A stretch of 64,000 nucleotides of DNA from Pseudoxanthomonas mexicana (GCF_010093385.1 NZ_PDWV01000013.1:1-64000), one strand, 5' to 3'. Numbered from the stretch's first letter, positions 1-7,101 are shown. The notes: generated from the letters alone by a model not told the origin. A program made the numbers and translations.

Positions 1-112
1 TTCCCGTCTCCTGTGGTCTCCCGCCTCCATGGTGAGGGGGTGCCGGCGACGGCATTGATTGAGGTGGCAGCGGCCCCTCACCATGGAGGCGGGAGACCAC
101 AGGAGACGGGAA
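1..112. repeat. Perfect 39-bp inverted repeat with 34-nt loop
   Basis: Positions 1-39 are the exact reverse complement of 74-112, with 34 nt between. The right arm contains the AGGAG ribosome binding site (101-105) and the first base of the ATG at 112 of the following gene. An mRNA reading through would fold into a very stable stem hiding the start site. The repeat begins exactly at the first base of the window, so it may extend further left or be a fold-back artefact at a contig end. Confidence 0.9.
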
Positions 113-711
113 TGCTCAGGAAGCTGGCTCAACACGCACCGGTCGTAACGCTGTTCATGGCCGGCACGATCGCGGGATTCATGGCCGGAATGGCCATTGG
201 GGCTCAAGCGCCTAGCGCCGGGCCCGCGGGCTCGGATATCGCCGCACTGCTGGGAGCTCTGGCCGGCGCCGCGATCACGGTAATGGGCGCTGTTTGGGTA
301 GCTGACCATCGCGCGGACAAGGAGCGCGACCGCCTGCGCCTGATCCTGGTGGAAGGACTGCGACGCCTGCAGCACCAGGCTGCGCTTCCGTTCGAGCAGG
401 TCACCACATCCGCTGCTGGGAGACTCCGGGCACGCGCGGTGTTCAATCGCTGGCAGTACCTGGCGGCTTTCAGCCCGTACCGTGAACTGGATGCCTTCGA
501 CCAGATCCACGCCATGGCCGAGGTCGATGCCTGCTGTAGGTCGCTGGCGGCCCATCTGGACGAGCCGCGCGATCAGGTCAACGGCGGCGGTACGAGCGCA
601 ATCGTCGCCGCGCTGGCTGTGCGGCGGGGGGCAGGATCTCCCAGCGTGGTCCAAGAGGCGTGCGAGGAGATCGTCCGTCGGTGCGACGACGCACTGAAGG
701 CGCTCTCGTAG
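112..711 (+). CDS. Hypothetical two-helix membrane protein of the element
   Basis: Protein of 199 residues that I do not recognise. The ATG at 112 is chosen because AGGAG stands 6 nt upstream; the frame is open back to 13, but that part lies inside the inverted repeat. Residues about 10-30 and 45-65 form two hydrophobic, Gly/Ala-rich segments, probably a transmembrane hairpin. A charged region rich in Arg, Asp and Lys follows (WVADHRADKERDRLRL), then a mostly helical soluble domain ending in a KALS tail. It is the only rightward gene of the element and faces away from the replication genes. A membrane role is inferred from hydrophobicity only. Confidence 0.6.
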   Translation: MLRKLAQHAPVVTLFMAGTIAGFMAGMAIGAQAPSAGPAGSDIAALLGALAGAAITVMGAVWVADHRADKERDRLRLILVEGLRRLQHQAALPFEQVTTSAAGRLRARAVFNRWQYLAAFSPYRELDAFDQIHAMAEVDACCRSLAAHLDEPRDQVNGGGTSAIVAALAVRRGAGSPSVVQEACEEIVRRCDDALKALS

Positions 712-792
712 ACGGCGCAAAGTCGGCCCCCAAACGCGCGCGTGCGCGCGAGAGACATTCAACGGGGGCAGGCAGGCAGTTTCCCGCCGATC

Positions 793-1034
793 TGACTCAC
801 TCGACGAAAATCCCCACACCCCTATAAAGACCGTCGTTGAGTCAGTCGAGTCACTGGACACAGAGGGAAAACGGTTAGGAGTCGCCATACGACGACGACC
901 TCCTACCTCGATTTCCTTCCCGTAGTGGCTTTGGACTGGAAGCGTCGAGTCACCGTCGAGTGGAAACCCTTGTGCTGCCTGCGTTTTGCTGCTGACTCGA
1001 CGGTCCATTTTCAGAACTCCGTCGAGTCGTTGAG
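793..1034. repeat. Iteron-like GTCGAGTCA repeats, candidate origin or operator region
   Basis: The gene-free stretch 712-1010 holds a repeated 9-mer. GTCGAGTCA occurs exactly at 845-853 and 944-952, and as its complement at 993-1001. Near-copies lie at 793-805 (TGACTCACTCGAC), 955-962 and 1021-1028; GTCGTTGAG occurs at 833-841 and 1026-1034. The array ends in the 3' end of the RepA-like ATPase gene. Short repeats beside a replication ATPase and a primase suggest an element replication origin or a regulator site. That role is inferred. The rest of 712-792 shows only an alternating CG run (734-751). Confidence 0.5.
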
Positions 1035-2390
1035 GTGGTAGACGATCGCTGGATCCTTCCGACGCTCGACCTTCTCCTCGCGCGAGACCAGCAGGCCGTC
1101 GCGAACTGCGTCCTGCAGGTACTGCGTGCCCCAAGTCGGCGACTTGCCAGCGGCGACTGACACGGCGCGCGCGGTGGCCTGCTTGCCGTCCTCGGTCAGC
1201 TTCGCCACGACACGCACGACCTGGCTCACCAGCGCGCGGCGCCCCTCGTCCTTGGCCTCCTGGCGCATCTCGGCGCGGCGGCCGCGGATGACCTCGTGCA
1301 GCTTGCGCCAGCGTTTGCCGGCCAGATCGGAAGGCGCGTTGTGCTCCGCCAATGCTGGACCGTACGCGGTGGCATGCCAGCGGAAGAACACGGGCGGCGG
1401 GTCCTGGCACTTCGAGCTGTCCAGGCAGACCAGGCCGGCCAGCCGCTCCGACATTCCCGGGGCCACCGCGCGCCGCAGGACCGTCCGGGCGTCGCCGTCG
1501 GCGAACGGCTCGTCTTCCGATCCCAGGTTGACCAGCAGGAAGCACTGGCGGGCGTTGGCCACCAGCGACGTGGCGCCGCGGATGTCGGCGGTGCTGATCG
1601 TCAGGTCGGGGAGGTTGTTGGCGGCGGCCTGGCTCGTGTGGTGGATCAGCACAGCAGCGACCGAAAGCTCGCGGGCGATCCGCTGCAGCGCCGCGATCAG
1701 CGCACGGTGGCCCCGGTTGTCCTCGTCCGCGTCTGTCAGCGTCGAGGCGGTCTCGAAGAAGACCAAGCCGGGCCGGCGCTTTCCGTCGCTGAGCTTTGCC
1801 AGCGCCGCGATCAGGCTGTCGACCATGATGGTCGGCACCGGACTGCGCTCGTGCAGGGTGATCAGTTGGCGGATGTCGCGCAGCTCCGGCGCTTCCAGGT
1901 CAGGGACACGGATCCGGGCGATGGCTGTCGCCGCATCGCCGGCGGTCATCCGCGCCGTCTGGGCGCGCAGCTTGCGGGCGAACTGCTTACGGCTGTCTTC
2001 GGCGCTGTACACGACCACGTCGGTGCCATGGCGTGGCGCGCAACCTGCGACCGTGCGTCCGAGGGCATAGGCGATCGCCAGCGCCACGAGCGTGCTGGTC
2101 TTGCCTTCGCGGCCCGGAGAGCCGATCACCGTCACTTCGCCGACGGGGAATAGGCCGGTGCCGTCGCCCTCGAACGCATGCGGGTCAGGCAGCTCGGCGA
2201 GCGCGAGGTCTTCTTCGGACAGCGGCGTCAGGTGGTGGGCCAGGCTGTCGGCGAGGGAGGGCTTTCGCACGCTCTGCAGCGCGCGCACGGGCTCGCCAGG
2301 GGATCCGAACTCGGCCGCCAGCGCCTCGTCGCGCTCGTCCGCATTGGACAGCGCCTGCTCGGCTCGCTGCTCCAGCGTGGCCCGGCTCAT
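1011..2390 (-). CDS. RepA-like hexameric AAA ATPase (AAA_25 type)
   Basis: Protein of 459 residues, last gene of the leftward replication string. The Walker A motif GSPGREGKTS lies near residue 90. A Walker B-like strand follows (PTIMVDSLI), then LVFFETASTL and the sensor-like VLIHHTSQAA. This is the fold of the RSF1010 RepA / AAA_25 family of RecA-like hexameric helicases used by plasmids and phage satellites. The C-terminal third, rich in charged residues, looks like a winged-helix region (TARAVSVAAGKSPTWGTQYL). The ATG overlaps a TGA in a neighbouring frame as ATGA at 2387-2390, which suggests translational coupling with the primase-like gene. Helicase or initiator activity is inferred from the family. 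Confidence 0.8.
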   Translation of the reverse strand: MSRATLEQRAEQALSNADERDEALAAEFGSPGEPVRALQSVRKPSLADSLAHHLTPLSEEDLALAELPDPHAFEGDGTGLFPVGEVTVIGSPGREGKTSTLVALAIAYALGRTVAGCAPRHGTDVVVYSAEDSRKQFARKLRAQTARMTAGDAATAIARIRVPDLEAPELRDIRQLITLHERSPVPTIMVDSLIAALAKLSDGKRRPGLVFFETASTLTDADEDNRGHRALIAALQRIARELSVAAVLIHHTSQAAANNLPDLTISTADIRGATSLVANARQCFLLVNLGSEDEPFADGDARTVLRRAVAPGMSERLAGLVCLDSSKCQDPPPVFFRWHATAYGPALAEHNAPSDLAGKRWRKLHEVIRGRRAEMRQEAKDEGRRALVSQVVRVVAKLTEDGKQATARAVSVAAGKSPTWGTQYLQDAVRDGLLVSREEKVERRKDPAIVYHLNDSTEF

Positions 2391-2856
2391 TTCCGCACCT
2401 CGGGCGCCACGGCGGGCGAGGTCTGAGGATCTGCTGGACCTCGTCGATTCGATCGATGGCGAGTTTCAGCCGCGCCGTGTCGTCGGACGACAGTGCGATC
2501 CCCTGCGAGACGTCTGCTGCCGAGAACCAGACGACCTTCGACTCCAGGCAGAGTGCGTCGAGCGCGGCGCCCCACTGGGACTCGCGCGCTGCGCGCTGTC
2601 GCCGCCGGCGGTCTTCCGGCGTGTCTGCTGCCAGACGTTCGGGAAACAGATCGCCGAGGGTCAGTCCTGCCGCTTGGACGATAGCCGCAGCGTCGCACCC
2701 TGCGAAGCAGTGCAAGAGCACGCGGCCATCATCCAAATCGCTGACCGCCAGCTTCCGGCTCCGACTCGTCTTGCTGCAGGCCGGGCAGCAGGCCCGCCAG
2801 CCGCGGCCGCTGCGCTGTACGCCGTCCAGGCGCTCGAGGATGGTCTCAGCCGGCAT
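2185..2856 (-). CDS. CHC2 zinc-finger primase-like protein, possibly frameshifted at its 3' end
   Basis: A zinc-finger pattern is clear near the N-terminus: CCPAC, then about 20 residues later LLHCFAGCD, as in DnaG/P4-type primase CHC2 fingers. The start is taken at the ATG at 2856, which overlaps the end of the preceding small gene by 11 nt and has GGAGG upstream; 2865 is an alternative. No Toprim domain follows, so this is a short primase-like or single-strand DNA-binding protein. The frame stays open for about 205 nt inside the ATPase gene, giving an Arg/Pro/Gly-rich tail that looks like out-of-frame reading. A neighbouring frame ends TSPAVAPEVRK then TGA exactly at the ATPase start (2387). 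A frameshift near 2425-2450 is therefore suspected. Confidence 0.65.
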   Translation of the reverse strand: MPAETILERLDGVQRSGRGWRACCPACSKTSRSRKLAVSDLDDGRVLLHCFAGCDAAAIVQAAGLTLGDLFPERLAADTPEDRRRRQRAARESQWGAALDALCLESKVVWFSAADVSQGIALSSDDTARLKLAIDRIDEVQQILRPRPPWRPRCGNEPGHAGAASRAGAVQCGRARRGAGGRVRIPWRARARAAERAKALPRRQPGPPPDAAVRRRPRARRAA

Positions 2857-3076
2857 GCGCGGCATCCCTCCGCAGCAGGGCTTCGCGAAGCCGCAGGACA
2901 GCGCGGTGCGCCCCCAGCAGATTGGCCGCCATGGCCTCTGCACGCTCGACCGTGGGGTCGTCGCTGAGCGCGGCCATCTGGGCTTGAATCGCGTCGCCGA
3001 CCTCGGCCAGTGCCCGGGCCTGCTGCTCGGCACTGGGCTGGTAGAGTGCCGCGTAGATCTGCAGTGCCGGGTTCAA
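2846..3076 (-). CDS. Small hypothetical helical protein of the element
   Basis: Protein of 76 residues, Ala- and Glu-rich and predicted almost wholly helical (MNPALQIYAALYQPSAEQQA at the start). It overlaps the preceding gene by 4 nt (ATGA-type, 3073-3076) and the primase-like gene by 11 nt, so it is co-translated within the replication string. No family is recognised. Its position between the AlpA regulator and the primase suggests a role in replication or its control, but nothing in the sequence shows this. Confidence 0.6.
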   Translation of the reverse strand: MNPALQIYAALYQPSAEQQARALAEVGDAIQAQMAALSDDPTVERAEAMAANLLGAHRAVLRLREALLRRDAAHAG

Positions 3077-3498
3077 TGGACACCGCCCGACGCGCGCTCG
3101 TCGAGCACCATGTTGAGGCTGGCGCGCAGGCGATCCAAGAACAGCTGCGCATGCGTCACCGAGACGGCCAGGTCACGTGTGCATGCGGCCGGACCTGCTG
3201 CCTCGGACGCCCGCAACTGGCAGAGGATTGTCTCGAGTTCCTGGCAGAGGAAGTGGCGAAAGCTGACCACGTCGTGCACGGGCTCGACGCGAAGCGCTGG
3301 AGGAATCGAGCGCTCGAAGAGGGGGCATTCGGCTTGAATCGCGCTCGGAGGCATGAGCCGGCTGGACAGCCGTACGATGGCCCCGAATGCGTCTAGGTCT
3401 GGCTGGACGCCGGCGGCCTGAGCCTGTGCAAGCACCGCGTTCGCCGCCTTCAGCAGAAGCAGTCCATCCCGAACCCTCCAATCGGCCGGCGCGCTCAC
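3073..3498 (-). CDS. Hypothetical protein of the element replication string
   Basis: Protein of 141 residues with no recognised family. It begins MSAPADWRVRDGLLLLKAAN, is largely helical, and carries three cysteines spread through the middle (around residues 58, 85 and 93) plus one near 106; they do not form an evident metal-binding pattern. The start overlaps the end of the AlpA-type gene by 4 nt and its end overlaps the 76-residue gene by 4 nt, which shows it is part of one transcript. Confidence 0.65.
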   Translation of the reverse strand: MSAPADWRVRDGLLLLKAANAVLAQAQAAGVQPDLDAFGAIVRLSSRLMPPSAIQAECPLFERSIPPALRVEPVHDVVSFRHFLCQELETILCQLRASEAAGPAACTRDLAVSVTHAQLFLDRLRASLNMVLDERASGGVH

Positions 3499-3740
3499 GA
3501 CTGCGGCTCCGCGGCCTCGACCGGCGTTGCAGCAGCAATCGTCCGCTGGATCAGGGCGTCGATGTCCGACCCCTTCCAGACGACCACGCCAGGGCTCAGG
3601 CGGATCGGCTTCGGGAACTTGCCGGCGCGGACGCCTTTCAGCCAGTAGGACTTGGAGACGGGGAAGATCGCGGGAATGCCGCGCTTGCGGTCGCCGACGA
3701 TATCCGTAACACGATAGAACTGCTCGGGAGGGGTAGGCAT
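3495..3740 (-). CDS. alpA: AlpA-type excisionase/transcriptional regulator
   Basis: Protein of 81 residues from the ATG at 3740. A TTG at 3800 gives a 101-residue version that lacks family similarity in its first 20 residues. It shows the MerR-like winged-helix pattern of the AlpA family: FPVSKSYWLKGVRAGKFPKP followed by RLSPGVVVWKGSDIDALIQR. AlpA proteins activate integrase/excisionase genes or early operons in satellites and cryptic prophages. It is the first gene of the leftward replication string. An imperfect inverted repeat lies 10-38 bp upstream of its ATG and may be its operator. The family call is firm; the direction of regulation is not visible. Confidence 0.85.
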   Translation of the reverse strand: MPTPPEQFYRVTDIVGDRKRGIPAIFPVSKSYWLKGVRAGKFPKPIRLSPGVVVWKGSDIDALIQRTIAAATPVEAAEPQS

Positions 3741-3749
3741 AAAACGGCG

Positions 3750-3778
3750 ATATGTTGTGAGGCCGTTTCCAACAATAT
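3750..3778. promoter_or_regulatory. Imperfect inverted repeat upstream of alpA
   Basis: ATATGTTGTGA (3750-3760) and TCCAACAATAT (3768-3778) form an imperfect inverted repeat around a 7-nt centre. It sits just upstream of the alpA ATG, in one of the few A/T-rich spots of the element. It is a plausible operator or promoter region for the alpA string; binding is inferred from position only. Confidence 0.4.
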
Positions 3779-3824
3779 GCCTAGTTTTGGGTGCCTCCAA
3801 ACAGATCTGGGGGGAGAAAGGCGA

Positions 3825-4511
3825 CTATTTTTCCTCCAGATTTTCAGGGGGCTTATCGAAGCGGCCCTCTGCTGCTCGCTGCTTCATCCAGGCGGAGGCT
3901 CGGATCTTCTTCAGCTCGACTCTTACGTCCCGCTCTGAGATCCCCGGGGGTATGTGCCACAGCTTGCTTCCGTCATCGTCGACTTGGCTATGGATCCACT
4001 CGAGGATTTCGCCCGCTGGAGGGTAGACAGAGGCGACGCGCTCTCCGCGCTCCGCTCGCTCGATGCTTACCTGGGTCCAGGCGTACAGGAAAAACTGAGC
4101 GAGACGGTGGTCCTTCTGTCGGCCGGGACGCCTTCTCCGTTCGCACGCGGCTTGCACGTAGTGACCGAGCCAACTGTTCTTGCTCACACTTGTTTGCAGG
4201 GCTGCGCTCCTTCCGATCTCGCCGCTGAGAATCGTCACCAGCTCGCCCAGCCTCGTCGTGTTGTTCTCGCCAGCGAGATACTCGGAGAGGTACTTGTCTA
4301 GTCGAGCGGTTAGCGCATCACGCGCCTCCTGCACAGGGTCTCGAGCAGGCGGCGCTCCAGCATCTCCTGCGAACTTCAGTCCAGCGCCTACGCCACCTAG
4401 GAGCGTGAGGCGCTCGGGTGGAACATCACTGTGCTTCGATACCTGCTTGGCGTCTTCAGCACGAGCCCATGCAATAAAGCGTCGACGTTTCGCAAACGAT
4501 GCGCTGCTCAC
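3825..4511 (-). CDS. Hypothetical protein of the element, possible DNA-binding
   Basis: Protein of 228 residues, not recognised. The GTG at 4511 is chosen because it lies 2 nt after the stop of the preceding 69-residue gene; an in-frame start 123 nt further up would run through that gene. The protein is basic at its N-terminus (SSASFAKRRRFIAWARAEDA) and has a basic stretch in the middle (CERRRRPGRQKDHRLAQF). The C-terminal part ends KPPENLEEK. It is last in the first leftward string, before the alpA promoter region. Confidence 0.6.
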   Translation of the reverse strand: MSSASFAKRRRFIAWARAEDAKQVSKHSDVPPERLTLLGGVGAGLKFAGDAGAPPARDPVQEARDALTARLDKYLSEYLAGENNTTRLGELVTILSGEIGRSAALQTSVSKNSWLGHYVQAACERRRRPGRQKDHRLAQFFLYAWTQVSIERAERGERVASVYPPAGEILEWIHSQVDDDGSKLWHIPPGISERDVRVELKKIRASAWMKQRAAEGRFDKPPENLEEK

Positions 4512-4513
4512 CT

Positions 4514-4723
4514 TCAGTCCTCGGCCGGTACTGACTTCGCCATGCGCAGTGCGGCGCGCCACCGATAGGCCGTCGCGCGGTGCATGCCCAGGTCCTGCAT
4601 TAGCTGCTGCACAGTCGGAACCTGGCCGCGGCATCGATCAGCGATCCGCACGGCGGTCACAAGTTTCAGGTTCGCTTGATACGGATGCGGGTAGCCAGCG
4701 GCGAGAGTGAATCGCTCCTTCAT
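4514..4723 (-). CDS. Small helix-turn-helix protein of the element
   Basis: Protein of 69 residues. The segment VPTVQQLMQDLGMHRATAYR looks like a helix-turn-helix with a recognition helix rich in Arg and Thr, followed by WRAALRMA. It starts 2 nt after the stop of the preceding gene, with GGAGGAG 6 nt or so upstream of the ATG at 4723. A DNA-binding regulator role is inferred from this motif; no specific family is recognised. Confidence 0.6.
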   Translation of the reverse strand: MKERFTLAAGYPHPYQANLKLVTAVRIADRCRGQVPTVQQLMQDLGMHRATAYRWRAALRMAKSVPAED

Positions 4724-4725
4724 GG

Positions 4726-5124
4726 TCAGCTCCTCCCCCAGACGCGTTCAACTGGCGCCACGCAGTCAGAGAGCACCTCGAACTGCTCCTCGATCTCCGG
4801 GTCATCGATTTCCGTGATCGCCTGCTGGATTCGCTTCAGCGCGATCTCAGCGCCGCGTCGCTGTTCGTCCTGCTGGTCGAGCAGTCGGTTCACCAGTCCC
4901 AACACGAAACGGACGTCGTCTTGCGCGTCGCTGCCTCCTGGCCAGCCGAGTCGGTCGACTAGGTCGGCCAACCCCTTCCGAACCTCATGCGCCGGCACGC
5001 CTTTCCCTTCGCCATCGCGGGCGCGCCAACGCGGTGTGGCTGCCTTGCGAAGCGCGCGCAGATCCACGTCGATGAACTCGCCGCCGTCATCGAACCGCCC
5101 CACGGTCAGCTGGCCGTCCATCAC
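4726..5124 (-). CDS. Hypothetical acidic protein of the element
   Basis: Protein of 132 residues, beginning MMDGQLTVGRFDDGGEFIDV, with an acidic helical C-terminal half (RIQQAITEIDDPEIEEQFEV). No family is recognised. The start overlaps the preceding gene by 4 nt at 5121-5124, and the end is 2 nt from the next start, so it belongs to the same transcript as its neighbours. Confidence 0.6.
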   Translation of the reverse strand: MMDGQLTVGRFDDGGEFIDVDLRALRKAATPRWRARDGEGKGVPAHEVRKGLADLVDRLGWPGGSDAQDDVRFVLGLVNRLLDQQDEQRRGAEIALKRIQQAITEIDDPEIEEQFEVLSDCVAPVERVWGRS

Positions 5125-5399
5125 AGCACCTCCTGGCCGCGCAGGATGCCGGCCTCAGGGACCACCGCACGAATGCGCTTCAGGAGCTTGCGGGCTTGCA
5201 GGCGGGTCTGCCGCTCGGGGCCGAGTGGAAATCCGCTCACCACGCCGCCATCGGGCATCTGCAGGGTGACGCACACTCGATACGTACGGCGACCCACGCG
5301 CTGACCAGGTACGCGTCGCAACGGGCGCGGAGTGCCGGCCACACGGCGCCGGAAGGGTAGGGCAACGGGAGTGCCAGGGAGGAGGATTTCAGCGCGCAT
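5121..5399 (-). CDS. Small basic hypothetical protein of the element
   Basis: Protein of 92 residues from the ATG at 5399, which overlaps the end of the 76-residue gene by 11 nt; a longer frame from 5438 would start deep in that gene. The N-terminal half is Arg/Pro-rich (RRRVAGTPRPLRRVPGQRVG), followed by a beta-rich region (RTYRVCVTLQMPDGGVVSG). No family is recognised. Confidence 0.55.
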   Translation of the reverse strand: MRAEILLPGTPVALPFRRRVAGTPRPLRRVPGQRVGRRTYRVCVTLQMPDGGVVSGFPLGPERQTRLQARKLLKRIRAVVPEAGILRGQEVL

Positions 5400-5619
5400 G
5401 GGACACCTCGCTGCGCGCCTGCACGATCTGGCTGACACGGGACAGCATGTCCGACAGTGCCCAGCAGGCGCTCGGCAACGTCTCTCTGTCGTCGATGTGA
5501 TTGCCGCCGGCGTGGATCAGCTCGACGATCGCGCGCGACTGGCTCAGTAGGCGCGTGGCCTCGGTGACCAGCGGGTCGGGGAGGTGCGTGCGGGTAGCGG
5601 GTACACTTGCGATTGCCAT
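5389..5619 (-). CDS. Small hypothetical protein next to the integrase
   Basis: Protein of 76 residues, mostly helical (TEATRLLSQSRAIVELIHAG), preceded by GGAG about 8 nt before the ATG at 5619. It is the first gene after the integrase, separated from it by 66 nt, and heads a chain of five overlapping leftward genes. No family is recognised. Confidence 0.55.
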   Translation of the reverse strand: MAIASVPATRTHLPDPLVTEATRLLSQSRAIVELIHAGGNHIDDRETLPSACWALSDMLSRVSQIVQARSEVSHAR

Positions 5620-5685
5620 GGTCGTTCTCCTTCGGAACGGTTGTGGAAGGCGGGCCGGGTGCTCGTAACACCCGGTTCCGCCGCA

Positions 5686-6921
5686 TTACCGGCTCGTGCC
5701 GGATCTCTTGGGGAAGGGCAGCACGTTGCTCTGGTCGCGCAGCCCGTCGATGTAGTCGGCCCAGTCTTGCATCATCTTCGTGCGTGCCTCGAGGTGCGCA
5801 GTTCTGTTGTACGCGCGGCCGTTCGGGTCCTTCACCGCATGCGCCAGCTGATGCTCGATGTAGTCCGGACGCACACCCAGCACCTCGTCCAGGATCGTCC
5901 GCGCCATCGCGCGGAAACCGTGGCCGCTCATCTCGTCACGGTCGAATCCCATGCGGCGCAACGCGGCCAGGATCGTGTTGTCGCTCATCGGACGGCTTCG
6001 CGATCGCACGCCCGGGAACACGTACTTCCCACGACCGGTCAGCGGCTCGATCTCGCGCAGGATGCTCACGACCTGGCGCGACAACGGGACCAAGTGCGCG
6101 ACCCGCATCTTCATCTTGTCCGCTGGGATGTTCCATTCGGCGGCGTCGAGATCAAGTTCAGCCCATTCCATCGAGCGCAGCTCGCCAGGGCGCTGGAACA
6201 CATACGGCGCGATCTGCAGCGCGCACTTCGTGACGAAGGAGCCCTGATAGCTGTCGATCGCGCGCATGAGTTCGCCCACGCGCGCCGGCTCGGTGATGGC
6301 TGCCAGATGCGTCTGCTTCACAGGAGGTAGGGCACCGCGCAAGTCAGCGGCCGGGTTCCTGTCGGCACGGCCGGTCGCGATGGCGTAGCGGAACACCTGA
6401 CCCATGTTCTGCAGGATGCGGTGCGCGGTCTCGACAGCACCGCGGTCGACCACGCGATTCAGCACGGCCAGCAGTTCGCGGGCGCCGATCTCAGCGACGG
6501 GCTTTCCGCCCACCCACGGGAAGACGTCGTTCTGCAGCCGCAGCAGGATCTTCGTGGAGTGGGCCGGCACCCAGACGGCGCTCTGCTTCTCCAGCCACTC
6601 GCGCGCGACGACCTCGAAGCTGTTGGCTGCCCGCTCCTGGCCGGAGGCCTTCGCCGCCTTCCGCTGCTCGCCCGGGTCAGCGCCGGCGGCCAGCAGGCGA
6701 CGCGCTTCGTCGCGCTTCGCTCGTGCGTCCGCGAGACCGGTGTCGGGGTAGGTGCCCAGGCTCAGGGTGTTCCGCTTTCCGGTGACCGGGCGGCGGTAGT
6801 CCCAGCGCCACCAGCGCGCGCCGTCCGGGCGCAGAAGCAGATACAGACCTTGTCCGTCGGTGAGCTTCACCGGCTTGTCGGAGGGCTTGGCCTTGCGGAT
6901 GGCGGTGTCGGTCAGGGGCAT
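5686..6921 (-). CDS. int: P4-type tyrosine recombinase (integrase)
   Basis: Protein of 411 residues from the ATG at 6921; the frame is open to 7035 but that extension crosses the tmRNA terminator. An N-terminal arm-binding domain of the DUF4102 type comes first (TDTAIRKAKPSDKPVKLTDG, then LGTYPDTGLADARAKRDEAR). A SAM-like core-binding domain and the catalytic domain follow. Catalytic residues are visible: Arg244 in QRPGELRSMEW, His334 and Arg337 in MSGHGFR, a second His near 361 (QLAHAV) and Tyr371 in GRAYNR. Such enzymes integrate elements into tRNA or tmRNA 3' ends, and the tmRNA 3' end lies 180 bp upstream of the start. A palindrome CCGGTCG-G-CGACCGG (6948-6962) in the leader may be a regulator or recombinase site. 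Confidence 0.93.
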   Translation of the reverse strand: MPLTDTAIRKAKPSDKPVKLTDGQGLYLLLRPDGARWWRWDYRRPVTGKRNTLSLGTYPDTGLADARAKRDEARRLLAAGADPGEQRKAAKASGQERAANSFEVVAREWLEKQSAVWVPAHSTKILLRLQNDVFPWVGGKPVAEIGARELLAVLNRVVDRGAVETAHRILQNMGQVFRYAIATGRADRNPAADLRGALPPVKQTHLAAITEPARVGELMRAIDSYQGSFVTKCALQIAPYVFQRPGELRSMEWAELDLDAAEWNIPADKMKMRVAHLVPLSRQVVSILREIEPLTGRGKYVFPGVRSRSRPMSDNTILAALRRMGFDRDEMSGHGFRAMARTILDEVLGVRPDYIEHQLAHAVKDPNGRAYNRTAHLEARTKMMQDWADYIDGLRDQSNVLPFPKRSGTSR

Positions 6922-7033
6922 CGTGCGGTAGTCCTTGCTGACGGTAACCGGTCGGCGACCGGCCCCGTTCCCGCTAAACCTACCGACAGTTACCGCGAGC
7001 TTGCAATACCACCCATGACACCCATGGAGACAC

Positions 7034-7074
7034 AAAAAAGGCCGGAAGCCTTGATTTCATTGGGCTTTCCGACC
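7034..7074 (-). terminator. Terminator downstream of tmRNA, inside element DNA
   Basis: On the minus strand GGTCGGAAAGCC and GGCTTCCGGCC form a stem (one mismatch or bulge) around an A/T-rich loop, followed by six T residues. It lies 28-68 nt after the tmRNA 3' end. If the element inserted at the tmRNA 3' end, this terminator is element-borne and serves the host RNA. Confidence 0.75.
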
Positions 7075-7101
7075 TGATTTGTACTGCATTACACAGTGAA
7101 A

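Larger units (their letters stand above)
1..7101. mobile_element. Integrated satellite/island-like element at the ssrA 3' end (partial)
   Basis: The block between the window start and the tmRNA 3' end has the hallmarks of an integrated element. A tyrosine recombinase gene abuts the tmRNA gene, a common attachment site. An AlpA-type regulator, a CHC2 zinc-finger primase-like protein and a RepA-like ATPase follow, and nearly all genes run leftward with 4-11 nt overlaps. No capsid, portal, terminase or conjugation genes are visible. The set int, alpA, primase, rep recalls P4-like satellites and Gram-negative phage-inducible islands; that assignment is inference. The left boundary and the duplicated ssrA 3' fragment are not in the window. 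Confidence 0.8.

Noticed and set aside
2033-3337. Plus-strand frames of 290-430 codons across the element replication genes
   Set aside because: They lie opposite the ATPase and primase-like genes, have Arg/Ser-rich translations, and conflict with the overlapping minus-strand gene chain.
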